Origin: TMED109 sp015660425
Lineage (GTDB): Bacteria; Pseudomonadota; Alphaproteobacteria; TMED109
Direction: 5' to 3'
Assembly (NCBI GenBank): GCA_029936295.1
Contig: JAPYTH010000022.1
Span: forward strand, 1 to 29,031
DNA length: 29,031 nucleotides
Of this stretch, positions 8,324-16,614 are shown in pieces (the first letter of the stretch is position 1; every line of letters begins with the position of its first letter). The position numbers were made by a program, and so were the translations under genes. The notes beneath the pieces are model-generated. The model made no database searches. It was not told where the DNA came from and saw only the letters and a program-made list of their open reading frames with translations.

Positions 8324-10156
8324 TTAATATAGATTATAATACCATGGTGCAAATAAACTAAAACATGACCAGCATATAAGAGTTAAAGGCACTCCTCCTT
8401 TTATAAAGTGCTTAAACTTATAATCTCCTGCAGCCATAACTAATAAATTAGTTTGGTAACCATATGGTGTTGCAAAAGAGCAGTTAGCTGCTAAAATAAT
8501 CGTTATTACAAATGGCATAACATCCAAATTTAAATTGGTTGCTAAGGATATTCCTAACGGCATAAAAAGAGCCGCACTTGCATTATTAGTTAAAAAATTT
8601 GTCATTATAGAGACAATTAAAAACAGTATTGAAATAATTAATGCTGGGCTTGATTCTGTCAAACTATTTAACATAAAATAAGCACCATAACTTGCAAGTC
8701 CCGTTGCTTCTATTGCGTGACTTAAGGCAAGCATGGAAACTATAGTTAAAAAAACATGTCTATTAAGTGATTTTATAGCTCTTTCTGCACTTAAAACTCT
8801 AGAAACTAGCATAGCAGCAGCTCCTATCATTGCTGCTGCTACACTTGGAATGATGCCTGACGCTATAGTAATGACAGTAAAGATAAATATAGCTAGAGAT
8901 CGTCTTGCAAACTTTTTTCTAGGTAAAATAGATGACGTATGATCTAGCAAAAGTATATCTGGGTAATCTTTGAGATTAGCAATTGAATTTTTAGAACCTT
9001 GAATTAGTAAAACGTCTCCATCTTCTATAACAATATCTGTTATTTGCTCCCTATAAATACGTGAGCTTCTTTTTATGCCTAAAACTATGCAATTAGTAAG
9101 TTTTCTAAAACGAGATTCCTCAAGGTCTCGGCCTGTCATGCTAGATGCTGGAGAAATGAGAACTTCTGCAAGTATTTGTTCACCTGAATGTATATGGTTA
9201 TCATTATTAGAAAAATTATATTCATCAGCACCAGAAAGTGTTGGGTGCAGTTGCTCACCATATTTAATTAAAGCATTCTCAATAACTTTTCTTTCAGCTG
9301 AAACAACGATTATATCATCTTTTTGAATTTTAGTGGATTGGTAGGGAGATATAGAATGTTCGCCTCTTTGAATTAAAAGAACTTTCATATCTGGTAAAGC
9401 ATTAAAAGTTCCACTTAATGATGTTTCTCCTATTAAGTTACTTTCTCCATCTATTTCTATTTGTGCGATAAATTTATTTTGATCATTTGATAATGATGAA
9501 GACATGTTAATTCTTTTAGGCATAAGTTTAGGAAGAATAAATAAAACAAATAATATCCCAGGAATGGCTATAGCTAAGCCAGGTATAGTTACGCTGAAAA
9601 AATTTATTCCCTCTACACCTAAATCTTTAGCTACTTCTGCTCCTATAATATTTGTACTAGATCCTACAAGTGTAGTCATTCCTCCTAATATCCCTGCATA
9701 ACTTAAAGGTATGAGAGCCTTACTAATGGATAATTTCATTTTTTCTGCAAGAATAGATACTAAAGGAATAAATATGACAATAATTGGAGTGTTATTCATT
9801 ATGCTAGAGATTATTGCAACAATTAATAATAATAAAATTAATAGTGTGTTTTTACTGGTTTGAAGATCTCTATTTAAATGCATAATATTATCAACAAAGG
9901 TATTAAGTATCCCTGTAGAATAAACTCCTTGGGCAACTACTAATAGTGCCATAACAGTTAATAGTCCTTGGTTAGAGAAACCTGCAATAAAATCATCAAA
10001 ATTAATACCATTAACAGGGTGGATTTCAAAAATTAAGAATAGTAATCCTAATACTGATATTGAAACTGCATCAACTGGAAACTTTCTGGTAGAATATCCA
10101 ATAATTGCGAAAAGCATTATGGATAAAGTAAGAAACATTTCAAAAGTAAAACTCAT
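8324..10156 (-). CDS. SLC13/DASS-family anion permease with two TrkA-C (RCK_C) domains
   Basis: A 610-residue membrane transporter. An N-terminal membrane half (residues 1-212) carries the NNTPIIVIF hallmark at 121-129, and a C-terminal half (from about 418) carries a second NNASAALFMP. Between them lies a soluble insert with two tandem TrkA-C-like modules (about 228-295 and 328-400), each ending in a GDxLLIxG or DDIIVVSA type strand. This layout is that of SLC13-type permeases with RCK_C inserts, which carry di- or tricarboxylates or sulfate, probably with Na+. The insert may sense a nucleotide or metabolite. The gene starts 1 nt after the stop of a CoA-transferase gene, so the two are translationally coupled. 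That favours an organic acid substrate that is then activated to a CoA ester (inference). Confidence 0.85.
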   Translation of the reverse strand: MSFTFEMFLTLSIMLFAIIGYSTRKFPVDAVSISVLGLLFLIFEIHPVNGINFDDFIAGFSNQGLLTVMALLVVAQGVYSTGILNTFVDNIMHLNRDLQTSKNTLLILLLLIVAIISSIMNNTPIIVIFIPLVSILAEKMKLSISKALIPLSYAGILGGMTTLVGSSTNIIGAEVAKDLGVEGINFFSVTIPGLAIAIPGILFVLFILPKLMPKRINMSSSLSNDQNKFIAQIEIDGESNLIGETSLSGTFNALPDMKVLLIQRGEHSISPYQSTKIQKDDIIVVSAERKVIENALIKYGEQLHPTLSGADEYNFSNNDNHIHSGEQILAEVLISPASSMTGRDLEESRFRKLTNCIVLGIKRSSRIYREQITDIVIEDGDVLLIQGSKNSIANLKDYPDILLLDHTSSILPRKKFARRSLAIFIFTVITIASGIIPSVAAAMIGAAAMLVSRVLSAERAIKSLNRHVFLTIVSMLALSHAIEATGLASYGAYFMLNSLTESSPALIISILFLIVSIMTNFLTNNASAALFMPLGISLATNLNLDVMPFVITIILAANCSFATPYGYQTNLLVMAAGDYKFKHFIKGGVPLTLICWSCFSLFAPWYYNLY

Positions 10157-10157
10157 A

Positions 10158-11321
10158 TTATTCTTCTAGTTTCAGTTCTTTTAATAATTCTTCTCGATGC
10201 TCATCTAGTTGCGGAACTTTATCTCTAGATTTACGGTCTTCATGTAGGCTCATTTTAATCGGGTTTCCAGCTACAGAGAAATTATTTAAATTATTATCTT
10301 CTATGTTAACAATCATATTTCTTGCTATTATCTGTTCAGAATTAACGGCCTGCTCAATATTATTAAGTGGTCCAATAGGAATATTTGCTTTTTCTAAAGT
10401 TTGAATCCAATAATTAATGGGTTTGGTAATAAATAATTTTTCTAACTCTTGCTTAAGAGTGATTACATTCTCAACACGTTTAGGATTAGTTATGAATCTT
10501 TCATCAAAACTTAATTCTATACAATTCATTGCTTTGCACATTCTTTCAAACATTTTGTTGTTTCCGCAGGCCATTACAATATAACCATCCATGCATCTAT
10601 AACATTCAAAAGGAGCAATTGCAGGATGACGTGACCCACCCGGAGGCGGGCTTTTGCCAGTAGCAAAATATCTAGCTATTGCATTCTCTAGGATAGCAAT
10701 TTGGCAATCTAGCATTGATACATCAATGGATTGTCCTTTGTTAATATTATTTTTGTCTATTAAAGCTGCAAGTATTCCAATAGTAGTAAATAGACCTGCG
10801 GTAATATCACCAATAGAAGTTCCAACTCTGACAGGTTCTTGTCCTTCGTGACCAGTTACACTCATAAGGCCACCCATGCCTTGAACTATCATATCGTATG
10901 CTGGTTTAGATGCCAATGGCCCTGTCTGTCCAAACCCACTGCAAGAAGCGTAAATTAAATTAGGGAAATTTTTTGATAGTTTTTCATATCCATATCCTAA
11001 TTTATTCATTGTACCTGGTTTATAATTTTCTATTAAAATATCTGATTTTTTAATTAAAGCATCAAAAATAATTCTATCTTTTTTATCTTTTAAGTCTATT
11101 TTAATACTTTCTTTTTCTCTATTTAGAGATGCAAAATATGCTGACTGGTCATTAATGAAAGGACTGAATTCACGAGAATCATCACCAGTAGGTGGTTCAA
11201 CCTTTATTATTCTGGCACCTAGATCTGAAAGTATCATTGTTGCATAAGGCCCTGCTAATACTCTTGTTAAGTCTAAAACAGTTAATCCCTTTAAAGGACC
11301 ATTTTTAATGTTATTATTCAT
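10158..11321 (-). CDS. CaiB/BaiF (family III) CoA-transferase, second copy
   Basis: A 387-residue family III CoA-transferase, clearly different from the copy at 1722-2921. It has GPLKGLTVLDLTRVLAGPYATMILSD-type N-terminal signatures (8-33), IIKVEPPTGDD (38-48), ILIENYKPG, SGFGQTGPL (128-136) and YDMIVQGMGGLMSVTG. The candidate catalytic Asp is D172 in IGDITAG. Its sequence style is close to the succinyl-CoA:carboxylate group of the family. It is the first gene of a five-gene minus-strand run and is separated from the SLC13 permease by one base, which suggests that the permease's substrate may be its CoA acceptor. The 160-nt gap to the right (11322-11481) is AT-rich and divergent; it must hold promoters for both directions, but no clear boxes stand out. 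Confidence 0.9.
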   Translation of the reverse strand: MNNNIKNGPLKGLTVLDLTRVLAGPYATMILSDLGARIIKVEPPTGDDSREFSPFINDQSAYFASLNREKESIKIDLKDKKDRIIFDALIKKSDILIENYKPGTMNKLGYGYEKLSKNFPNLIYASCSGFGQTGPLASKPAYDMIVQGMGGLMSVTGHEGQEPVRVGTSIGDITAGLFTTIGILAALIDKNNINKGQSIDVSMLDCQIAILENAIARYFATGKSPPPGGSRHPAIAPFECYRCMDGYIVMACGNNKMFERMCKAMNCIELSFDERFITNPKRVENVITLKQELEKLFITKPINYWIQTLEKANIPIGPLNNIEQAVNSEQIIARNMIVNIEDNNLNNFSVAGNPIKMSLHEDRKSRDKVPQLDEHREELLKELKLEE

Positions 11322-11481
11322 AAAGCTTTGCCTAAATTGTTAAATTTTAATTTATTATTATATTTATTGTATTATATAAAAATTATTTAAAGTTATCATA
11401 TAAATTTATTTTTAGTTTTATTAATTAAATTTATACCAATGAGTACTTTAAGAATATATTAAATTATTGTATGATATATAT

Positions 11482-11796
11482 ATGAGGTATATCAGGGTAT
11501 TATTAGTTTTATATATTGTATCAGTAAGCGTTAATGCTTTTGCAGATTTTTCTGAAAGTTTTGTTAAAGGTGAAAGTTTGTCTTTGCCTTGTTTAGGTTG
11601 TCATGGAAAAAGTAAAGACCTAAGTATTCCTAGTTTGTTTGGGTTAGAGGAAGATTATATATATAATTCATTGATTGAATATCAAACAGGTCAACGTGAA
11701 CATTACTTAATGCGAATAATATCTAATGGGTATGATGATGTACAATTAAGAATTATTTCTAAATATTATTCTTTACAAGGAATTAAGAATGAATAG
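11482..11796 (+). CDS. small monohaem cytochrome c, partner of FccB
   Basis: A 104-residue periplasmic cytochrome. ATG 11482 gives a standard signal peptide (MRYIRVLLVLYIVSVSVNAFA); an upstream in-frame TTG at 11467 would only add five residues. The single haem site is CLGCH (C37, C40, H41). M77 in REHYLMRIISNGYDD sits where c553/FccA-type cytochromes place the sixth haem ligand. The 3' end overlaps the flavoprotein gene by 8 nt, so the two are translationally coupled. The pair matches flavocytochrome c sulfide dehydrogenase, in which the cytochrome takes electrons from the flavin subunit. Many FccA proteins are dihaem and larger; this is the short single-haem form. Confidence 0.85.
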   Translation: MRYIRVLLVLYIVSVSVNAFADFSESFVKGESLSLPCLGCHGKSKDLSIPSLFGLEEDYIYNSLIEYQTGQREHYLMRIISNGYDDVQLRIISKYYSLQGIKNE

Positions 11797-13063
11797 ACGA
11801 CTTTTATTAAAAAGAATTGGAAATTTAAGTGTTGTTTCATCTTTATTACCATTCATAAATATACATAATTCTAATGCAAAAAGTCCTGGAAGAGTTGTAA
11901 TACTTGGGGCAGGCTGGGGTGGATTAAGCGCGGCTAAAACAATAAAAAAAATAAGTCCTGAGGTAGAAGTAATAATAATAGATCAAAATAGGCAATTTAC
12001 TTCTTGTCCTATGTCTAATTGGGTAATAGGTCAGTTAAAAACGATGGAAGATATTACCTTTAGTTTTGATAATTTAAAAAATAAATATTCTATCAAGTTT
12101 ATTCATGAAAAAGCTATAAATATTGATTCAGGTAAAAAGGTAATTAAAACTGATGGGCAAGAGATAAGTTATGATAAATTAATTCTTTCTCCTGGTGTAG
12201 AATTAGATTATTCCTTTATAGAAAATTGGAATGAAAATTCTATAGGGCATTTTCCTTCTGCTTGGAAAGCAGGCTATGAGACTAAACTACTTTCTGATAA
12301 TATTAAAAATTTACCTAACGGAGGAGTTGTTGCAATTTCTATTCCTTTAGGTCCATATAGGTGTCCTCCAGGTCCATACGAAAGAGCTTCGCTCATTGCT
12401 TCATATTTAAAAAAGCATAAAAAAAATACAAAATTAATTATATTAGATTCTAATCAAAAAATTATCTCTAAAGGAGCTTTATTTCAGGAGGCATGGGACG
12501 AGTTTTATCCGGATATAATTGAATATAGGTCAAATTCAGGCGTAGTTGGGATAGATAATTCTAATAAAAATTTTATTACAGATTTTGATGATATAAAATG
12601 TGATGTTGCTAATTTAATACCTCCACAAAGAGCTCCTAAGTTATTGAAAGCAACTGGGCTTATTAATAAAGGCTCTAATTGGGCAGCGGTTAATCCATAT
12701 GATTTTAGTTCTACTATTGCAGAGGATATATTTATCATTGGTGATTCAACTTCTCAATCAAATGTTGGAAGGGTACCAAAGTCTGGTTATATAGCTAATT
12801 CCATGGGTAAAGTATGTGGTTTAGCAGTTATAGCAGAATTATATGATTTAGAAAAAGTGTCTCCTTCCTTAATTAATACTTGCTATAGTTTGGTTTCATC
12901 TAAGGAGGGAATATCTGTAAGTGCAGTGTATGATTATAATAAAGAAGAGAATAAAATAAAAAGTATTCTAGGAGCTACTGGTTTATCACCAAACAGATCA
13001 TCTATTATAAAAGCTAATGCTTGGGATTGGGCAACTAATATATGGGAAGATATGTTAGGGTAG
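11789..13063 (+). CDS. fccB: flavocytochrome c sulfide dehydrogenase, flavoprotein subunit
   Basis: A 424-residue periplasmic FAD protein that oxidises sulfide to sulfur or polysulfide and passes electrons to cytochrome c. MNRRLLLKR at the start is Tat-like. The FAD-binding motif ILGAGWGG is at 38-45. C73 in TSCPMSNWVIG matches the Cys that binds FAD covalently. C192 in PYRCPPGPYERA and C365 in NTCYS match the redox disulfide pair (Cys161/Cys337 in Allochromatium, same spacing within a few residues). IFIIGDS (314-320) is the second FAD contact. All the key residues are therefore present. There are no sox genes nearby, so the role may be sulfide detoxification or an energy supplement in a heterotroph. 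The stop lies 3 nt from a convergent thioesterase gene. Confidence 0.9.
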   Translation: MNRRLLLKRIGNLSVVSSLLPFINIHNSNAKSPGRVVILGAGWGGLSAAKTIKKISPEVEVIIIDQNRQFTSCPMSNWVIGQLKTMEDITFSFDNLKNKYSIKFIHEKAINIDSGKKVIKTDGQEISYDKLILSPGVELDYSFIENWNENSIGHFPSAWKAGYETKLLSDNIKNLPNGGVVAISIPLGPYRCPPGPYERASLIASYLKKHKKNTKLIILDSNQKIISKGALFQEAWDEFYPDIIEYRSNSGVVGIDNSNKNFITDFDDIKCDVANLIPPQRAPKLLKATGLINKGSNWAAVNPYDFSSTIAEDIFIIGDSTSQSNVGRVPKSGYIANSMGKVCGLAVIAELYDLEKVSPSLINTCYSLVSSKEGISVSAVYDYNKEENKIKSILGATGLSPNRSSIIKANAWDWATNIWEDMLG

Positions 13064-13066
13064 GAT

Positions 13067-13456
13067 TTATTCTATTTTTATAGGTTTTCCTTTTGAATCA
13101 ATAGATACATAAACAAACTTTCCTTCAGTTACTATTATTGCTTGATCTTCTCCTAATTTTTCATCTTTTCTGTTAACCATTGTAACTATGTCAATTGTTA
13201 TGGATGTGTTTCCTATTTTACTAACTTCTGTATAAAAACTAACTATATCTCCTATCATTATGGGTTTGTGAAAGCGCATTTTATCTACAGCAATAGTAGT
13301 AACTCTATTTTTAGTAATTTGCCTTGCTAAAACGCTTCCTGCAAGATCCATTTGGCTTAATACCCATCCACCAAATATATCCCCGGAAGGATTTGTATCA
13401 GCAGGCATTGCTACGGCTCTTATTGAAGGTACTTTATTTATCAAATTGCTTGGCAT
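13067..13456 (-). CDS. yciA: YciA-type hotdog acyl-CoA thioesterase
   Basis: A 129-residue single-hotdog protein that hydrolyses acyl-CoA to free acid and CoA. Its N-terminal core RAVAMPADTNPSGDIFGGW followed by VLSQMDLAGSVLA is the YciA signature, with the conserved NxxGDIFGGW loop and QMD catalytic Asp. TTIAVDKMRFHKPIMIGDIVSFYTEV completes the hotdog pattern. Length is normal. It is transcribed alone on the minus strand, convergent with fccB. Its promoter must lie in the 231-nt gap shared with urtA. Family is clear; chain-length preference is not visible. Confidence 0.92.
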   Translation of the reverse strand: MPSNLINKVPSIRAVAMPADTNPSGDIFGGWVLSQMDLAGSVLARQITKNRVTTIAVDKMRFHKPIMIGDIVSFYTEVSKIGNTSITIDIVTMVNRKDEKLGEDQAIIVTEGKFVYVSIDSKGKPIKIE

Positions 13457-13523
13457 AATTTATGTTTAAATAAGTTTCAGTAAATAGCAATGAAATAAGT
13501 TTTATGATTGTTGTAAAATCTGA

Positions 13524-13546
13524 ATGATTGTGCAAACATTAATCAT
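13524..13546. promoter_or_regulatory. candidate activator-binding inverted repeat upstream of urtA
   Basis: ATGATT (13524-13529) and AATCAT (13541-13546) form a perfect 6-bp inverted repeat with an 11-nt spacer. A further copy of ATGATTG lies exactly 20 bp upstream (13504-13510), about two helical turns. The centre is about 118 bp before the start predicted from the -24/-12 element, the usual range for enhancer-binding proteins. The half-sites do not resemble the NtrC consensus, so the binding protein is unknown. The rest of the 231-nt gap (13457-13687) is AT-rich without other clear structure. Confidence 0.3.
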
Positions 13547-13625
13547 ACATTTTATATAATGCCTAAAAATTAATCAAAATTTAATATAAGTATACTGATA
13601 ATTAATACAAACTAGGTTAATATAG

Positions 13626-13642
13626 TTGGCATAAAACATGCT
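13626..13642 (+). promoter_or_regulatory. candidate sigma54-like (-24/-12) promoter for urtA
   Basis: TTGGCAT-AAAAC-ATGCT has GG (13628-13629) and GC (13640-13641) at the exact 10-bp separation of sigma54 promoters (consensus TGGCAC-N5-TTGCW). The predicted start is near 13653, leaving a leader of about 35 nt and a strong AAGGAG site (13675-13680) 7 nt before the urtA ATG. A sigma70 reading is also possible, since TTGGCA resembles a -35 and TATAAT occurs at 13643-13648, but their spacing to each other is wrong for a sigma70 pair. Confidence 0.4.
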
Positions 13643-13687
13643 TATAATTAATAGTAATAAGTTAATTTAATTAAAAGGAGTAGAATT

Positions 13688-14965
13688 ATGAAAAAATTAA
13701 AAATATTAATTGCAGTTTTAGCTATAACTATTATTTCATCTATTAGTATAGCTGCTGATACTATTAAGGTAGGAGTACTTCATTCATTATCAGGAACGAT
13801 GGCTATTAGTGAAACTACACTAAAAGATACTGTTCTTATGATGATTGAAGAACAAAATAAAAAAGGAGGTTTACTAGGTAAGAAATTAGAAGCAGTTGTC
13901 GTAGATCCAGCATCTGATTGGCCATTATTTGCTGAGAAGACCAGAGAATTATTACAGGTTCATAATGTAGATGTTATTTTTGGCTGCTGGACTTCTGTTT
14001 CAAGAAAGTCTGTGCTCCCGGTCCTTGAAGAATTAAATGGTTTACTATTTTATCCTGTTCAATATGAAGGAGAAGAGTCATCGAAAAATGTATTCTATAC
14101 AGGAGCTGCGCCAAATCAACAAGCTATTCCAGCAGTCAACTATTTTATGAATGAATTAGGTGTAGAAAGATGGGTATTGGCTGGAACTGATTATGTATAT
14201 CCTAGAACTACAAATAAAATTTTAAAAGAATATCTTATGAGTAAAGGTGTAGCAGAAAAAGATATAATGGTAAATTATACACCATTTGGTCATTCAGATT
14301 GGCAAACCATTGTTGCTGACATAAAGGTTTTTGGCTCAACAGGAAAGAAAACTGGAGTTATTTCAACTATTAATGGTGATGCAAATGTACCTTTCTATAA
14401 AGAATTAGGAAATGTTGGAATTGACGCAACAGATATTCCAGTAATTGCTTTCTCTGTAGGAGAAGAAGAATTGGCAGGCTTAGATACAGGACCATTAGTA
14501 GGGCATTTAGCAGCTTGGAATTATTTTATGAGTTCAGAGTCTGAGGAAAATGATGCTTTTATTACAGCTTGGCATAAATTTACTGGTAATGATAATAGAG
14601 TAACTAATGACCCTATGGAAGCTACAGTAATAGGATTTAATATGTGGGCTAAAGCAGTTGAAATAGCAGGTACAACTGATGTGGATACAGTTAGGCCTGC
14701 AATGTATGGATTAACTGTACCAAATTTGACTGGTGGAATAGCAGTTATGAATACTAATCATCATTTAACAAAACCAGTTTTAATTGGAGAAATATTAGAT
14801 GATGGACAATTTGAAATTGTATATGAAACACCTGCTGGTGTAATTGGTGATGCTTGGACAGATTTTCTTCCAGAATCAGCTAATTTAGTAGCAGATTGGA
14901 CACCTCCTATTTCATGTGGAAATTACAATATCAAAACTGGTAAATGCTCAGGTCAGAATTATTAA
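13688..14965 (+). CDS. urtA: urea ABC transporter, periplasmic urea-binding protein
   Basis: A 425-residue solute receptor of the branched-chain amino acid/amide family. The signal peptide is residues 1-23 (cut after SIAA). The mature start DTIKVGVLHSLSGTMAISE is characteristic of UrtA, as are VVVDPASDWPLFAEK, IFGCWTSVSRKSVLPVLEE, LFYPVQYEGEESSKNVFYTGA and NQQAIPAVNYF. Length is normal. The strong AAGGAG ribosome-binding site is the best in the window, as expected for a receptor made in excess. It is the first gene of the urt-ure run, and the identity is confirmed by urtBCDE and ureDABCEFG following in order. Confidence 0.96.
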   Translation: MKKLKILIAVLAITIISSISIAADTIKVGVLHSLSGTMAISETTLKDTVLMMIEEQNKKGGLLGKKLEAVVVDPASDWPLFAEKTRELLQVHNVDVIFGCWTSVSRKSVLPVLEELNGLLFYPVQYEGEESSKNVFYTGAAPNQQAIPAVNYFMNELGVERWVLAGTDYVYPRTTNKILKEYLMSKGVAEKDIMVNYTPFGHSDWQTIVADIKVFGSTGKKTGVISTINGDANVPFYKELGNVGIDATDIPVIAFSVGEEELAGLDTGPLVGHLAAWNYFMSSESEENDAFITAWHKFTGNDNRVTNDPMEATVIGFNMWAKAVEIAGTTDVDTVRPAMYGLTVPNLTGGIAVMNTNHHLTKPVLIGEILDDGQFEIVYETPAGVIGDAWTDFLPESANLVADWTPPISCGNYNIKTGKCSGQNY

Positions 14966-14989
14966 TTTTAATATTTAAAATTAATAATT
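14957..14989 (+). repeat. perfect 15-bp inverted repeat between urtA and urtB
   Basis: AATTATTAATTTTAA (14957-14971), loop TAT (14972-14974), TTAAAATTAATAATT (14975-14989). The urtA stop codon (14963-14965) is inside the left arm, and urtB starts 8 nt after the right arm. The stem is all A-T and is not followed by a T-run, so it is not a standard terminator. It may be an mRNA-stabilising or attenuating stem that raises urtA over the permease genes. Confidence 0.6.
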
Positions 14990-14997
14990 AGATTAAC

Positions 14998-16614
14998 ATG
15001 AAATTTTTTGTAAGGCTGCTAATATTTATATTAATATTATTTAATGCGAGTAATAACGTTTATGCTGATAATATTGATGAAATATTATCAGCTTTACAGA
15101 AGTCAAATTTTTCTGAAAAAGAAGAACTTATAACTAAGCTGGGAAACATACAAACAAATAAATCTTTAAAAGTTTTAAAATCGTTAGAAAAAGGAATTCT
15201 ATATTATATTAAAAAATCAAAGATAAATGTATTTGCTAAAAAGGTTGATAAAAAATATGAATTAACAGATATAACCTCTGGCAAAAATATTGGCTTAATA
15301 AAAAAAAATAAAATAAAGAGAATAAGTTTAAATAATAAATTACGTAAACACACCAGAACTATAATTGCAAAATCTTCTTTACTTTCTGACAATAAAAATA
15401 TGCGAATTGAAGCAGCAAAAACTATTTTTGAGAGTAACTCAATAGAATTGCTTCCTTTAATTAGTCAAGCTTTAAAAAATGAAAAAAATAAAAATGTTAT
15501 AAAAGAACTATTAAAAACTCAAGCTAGTTTATCATTACTTTCTGGTGATAAACTATTAATAAATAAAAGTTTAGATTATTTAATGAAGACTACAGATCCA
15601 GAAATTATTTCTGTAGTTAATCAATTTATAGAGAAATATAAAACTGAAGATTCATATAAAGAAGAAATTATCAAAGCAAATAATTTATTAAATAAAATTA
15701 ATAGCGATATAAAATTATATAAACTTATAGAAAATTTATTTTTTGGTTTAAGTCTAGGATCTGTTTTATTTATTGCAGCTGTTGGATTAGCTATTACATT
15801 TGGGGTGATGGGCGTAATAAATTTGGCACATGGTGAAATGATTATGATTGGTGCTTATACTACTTATGTTATCCAACTTATCTTTCCACAGCTTATAGAA
15901 TATTCACTATTTATTGCTTTGCCATTTGCTTTTTTGGTGACGGGATTAATAGGTGTTGTAATTGAAAGATTAGTAATTAGGTATCTTTATGGAAGGCCAC
16001 TAGAAACTTTATTAGCTACTTTTGGTATATCATTAATTTTACAGCAGTTAGTACGAAGTATTTTTTCACCTATAAATATGCCAGTTACTACTCCTCAGTG
16101 GATGAGTGGCATGCTTAATATCCATCCTGCATTATCATTAGCTTATGGAAGGCTATATATTATAGCCTTTAGTATATCTATTTTTATAGCCTTATTAATT
16201 TTATTAAGAAAATCTCATTTTGGTATAGAAATAAGAGCTGTTATGCAAAACAGACCTATGGCTCGGGCAATGGGTATTAAAACTAATTGGATAGATTCTA
16301 TGACTTTTGGATTAGGGTCAGGGATAGCTGGTATTGCAGGAGTAGCGCTATCACAAATAACCAATGTAGGCCCAAATCTCGGACAAAGTTATATTATAGA
16401 TTGTTTTATGGTCGTTGTCTTTGGAGGTGTTGGAAATATATGGGGAACATTATCGGGAGCATTTTTGCTTGGAGTAGGAAATAAATTTTTAGAACCATAC
16501 TCAGGGGCAGTTTTAGCAAAGATTATTACTTTAATTTTCTTAATAGTATTTATTCAAAAAAAACCTAAGGGAATGTTTGCACTTAAAGGTAGAGCTGCGG
16601 AAATAAATCAATGA
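14998..16614 (+). CDS. urtB: urea ABC transporter permease UrtB
   Basis: A 538-residue inner-membrane permease. A signal-like segment (1-23) precedes a soluble, Lys-rich helical domain (about 24-240) that is normal for UrtB and faces the periplasm. The LivH-like membrane domain starts near 242 with LFFGLSLGSVLFIAAVGLAITFG-type helices, then NLAHGEMIMIGAY, the ATFGISLILQQ segment and the cytoplasmic EAA-like loop AVMQNRPMARAMGI. GSGIAGIAGVALSQ and VVVFGGVGNIWGTLSGAF follow. Length is as expected. No good ribosome-binding site is visible before the ATG. The stop overlaps the urtC start by 4 nt. Confidence 0.95.
   Translation: MKFFVRLLIFILILFNASNNVYADNIDEILSALQKSNFSEKEELITKLGNIQTNKSLKVLKSLEKGILYYIKKSKINVFAKKVDKKYELTDITSGKNIGLIKKNKIKRISLNNKLRKHTRTIIAKSSLLSDNKNMRIEAAKTIFESNSIELLPLISQALKNEKNKNVIKELLKTQASLSLLSGDKLLINKSLDYLMKTTDPEIISVVNQFIEKYKTEDSYKEEIIKANNLLNKINSDIKLYKLIENLFFGLSLGSVLFIAAVGLAITFGVMGVINLAHGEMIMIGAYTTYVIQLIFPQLIEYSLFIALPFAFLVTGLIGVVIERLVIRYLYGRPLETLLATFGISLILQQLVRSIFSPINMPVTTPQWMSGMLNIHPALSLAYGRLYIIAFSISIFIALLILLRKSHFGIEIRAVMQNRPMARAMGIKTNWIDSMTFGLGSGIAGIAGVALSQITNVGPNLGQSYIIDCFMVVVFGGVGNIWGTLSGAFLLGVGNKFLEPYSGAVLAKIITLIFLIVFIQKKPKGMFALKGRAAEINQ

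Noticed and set aside
8733..9701. Plus-strand open frames opposite the SLC13 permease
   Set aside because: They are antisense shadows with no family motifs, lying over a clearly coding minus-strand gene.
11400..11434. ATAAATTTA/TAAATTTAT inverted repeat in the gap before the cytochrome gene
   Set aside because: Arms are A-T only, each nearly self-complementary, and 17 nt apart; not distinguishable from background composition.
14998..15720. Unusual fusion of a soluble domain to a permease in urtB
   Set aside because: The long N-terminal soluble region is normal for UrtB proteins.
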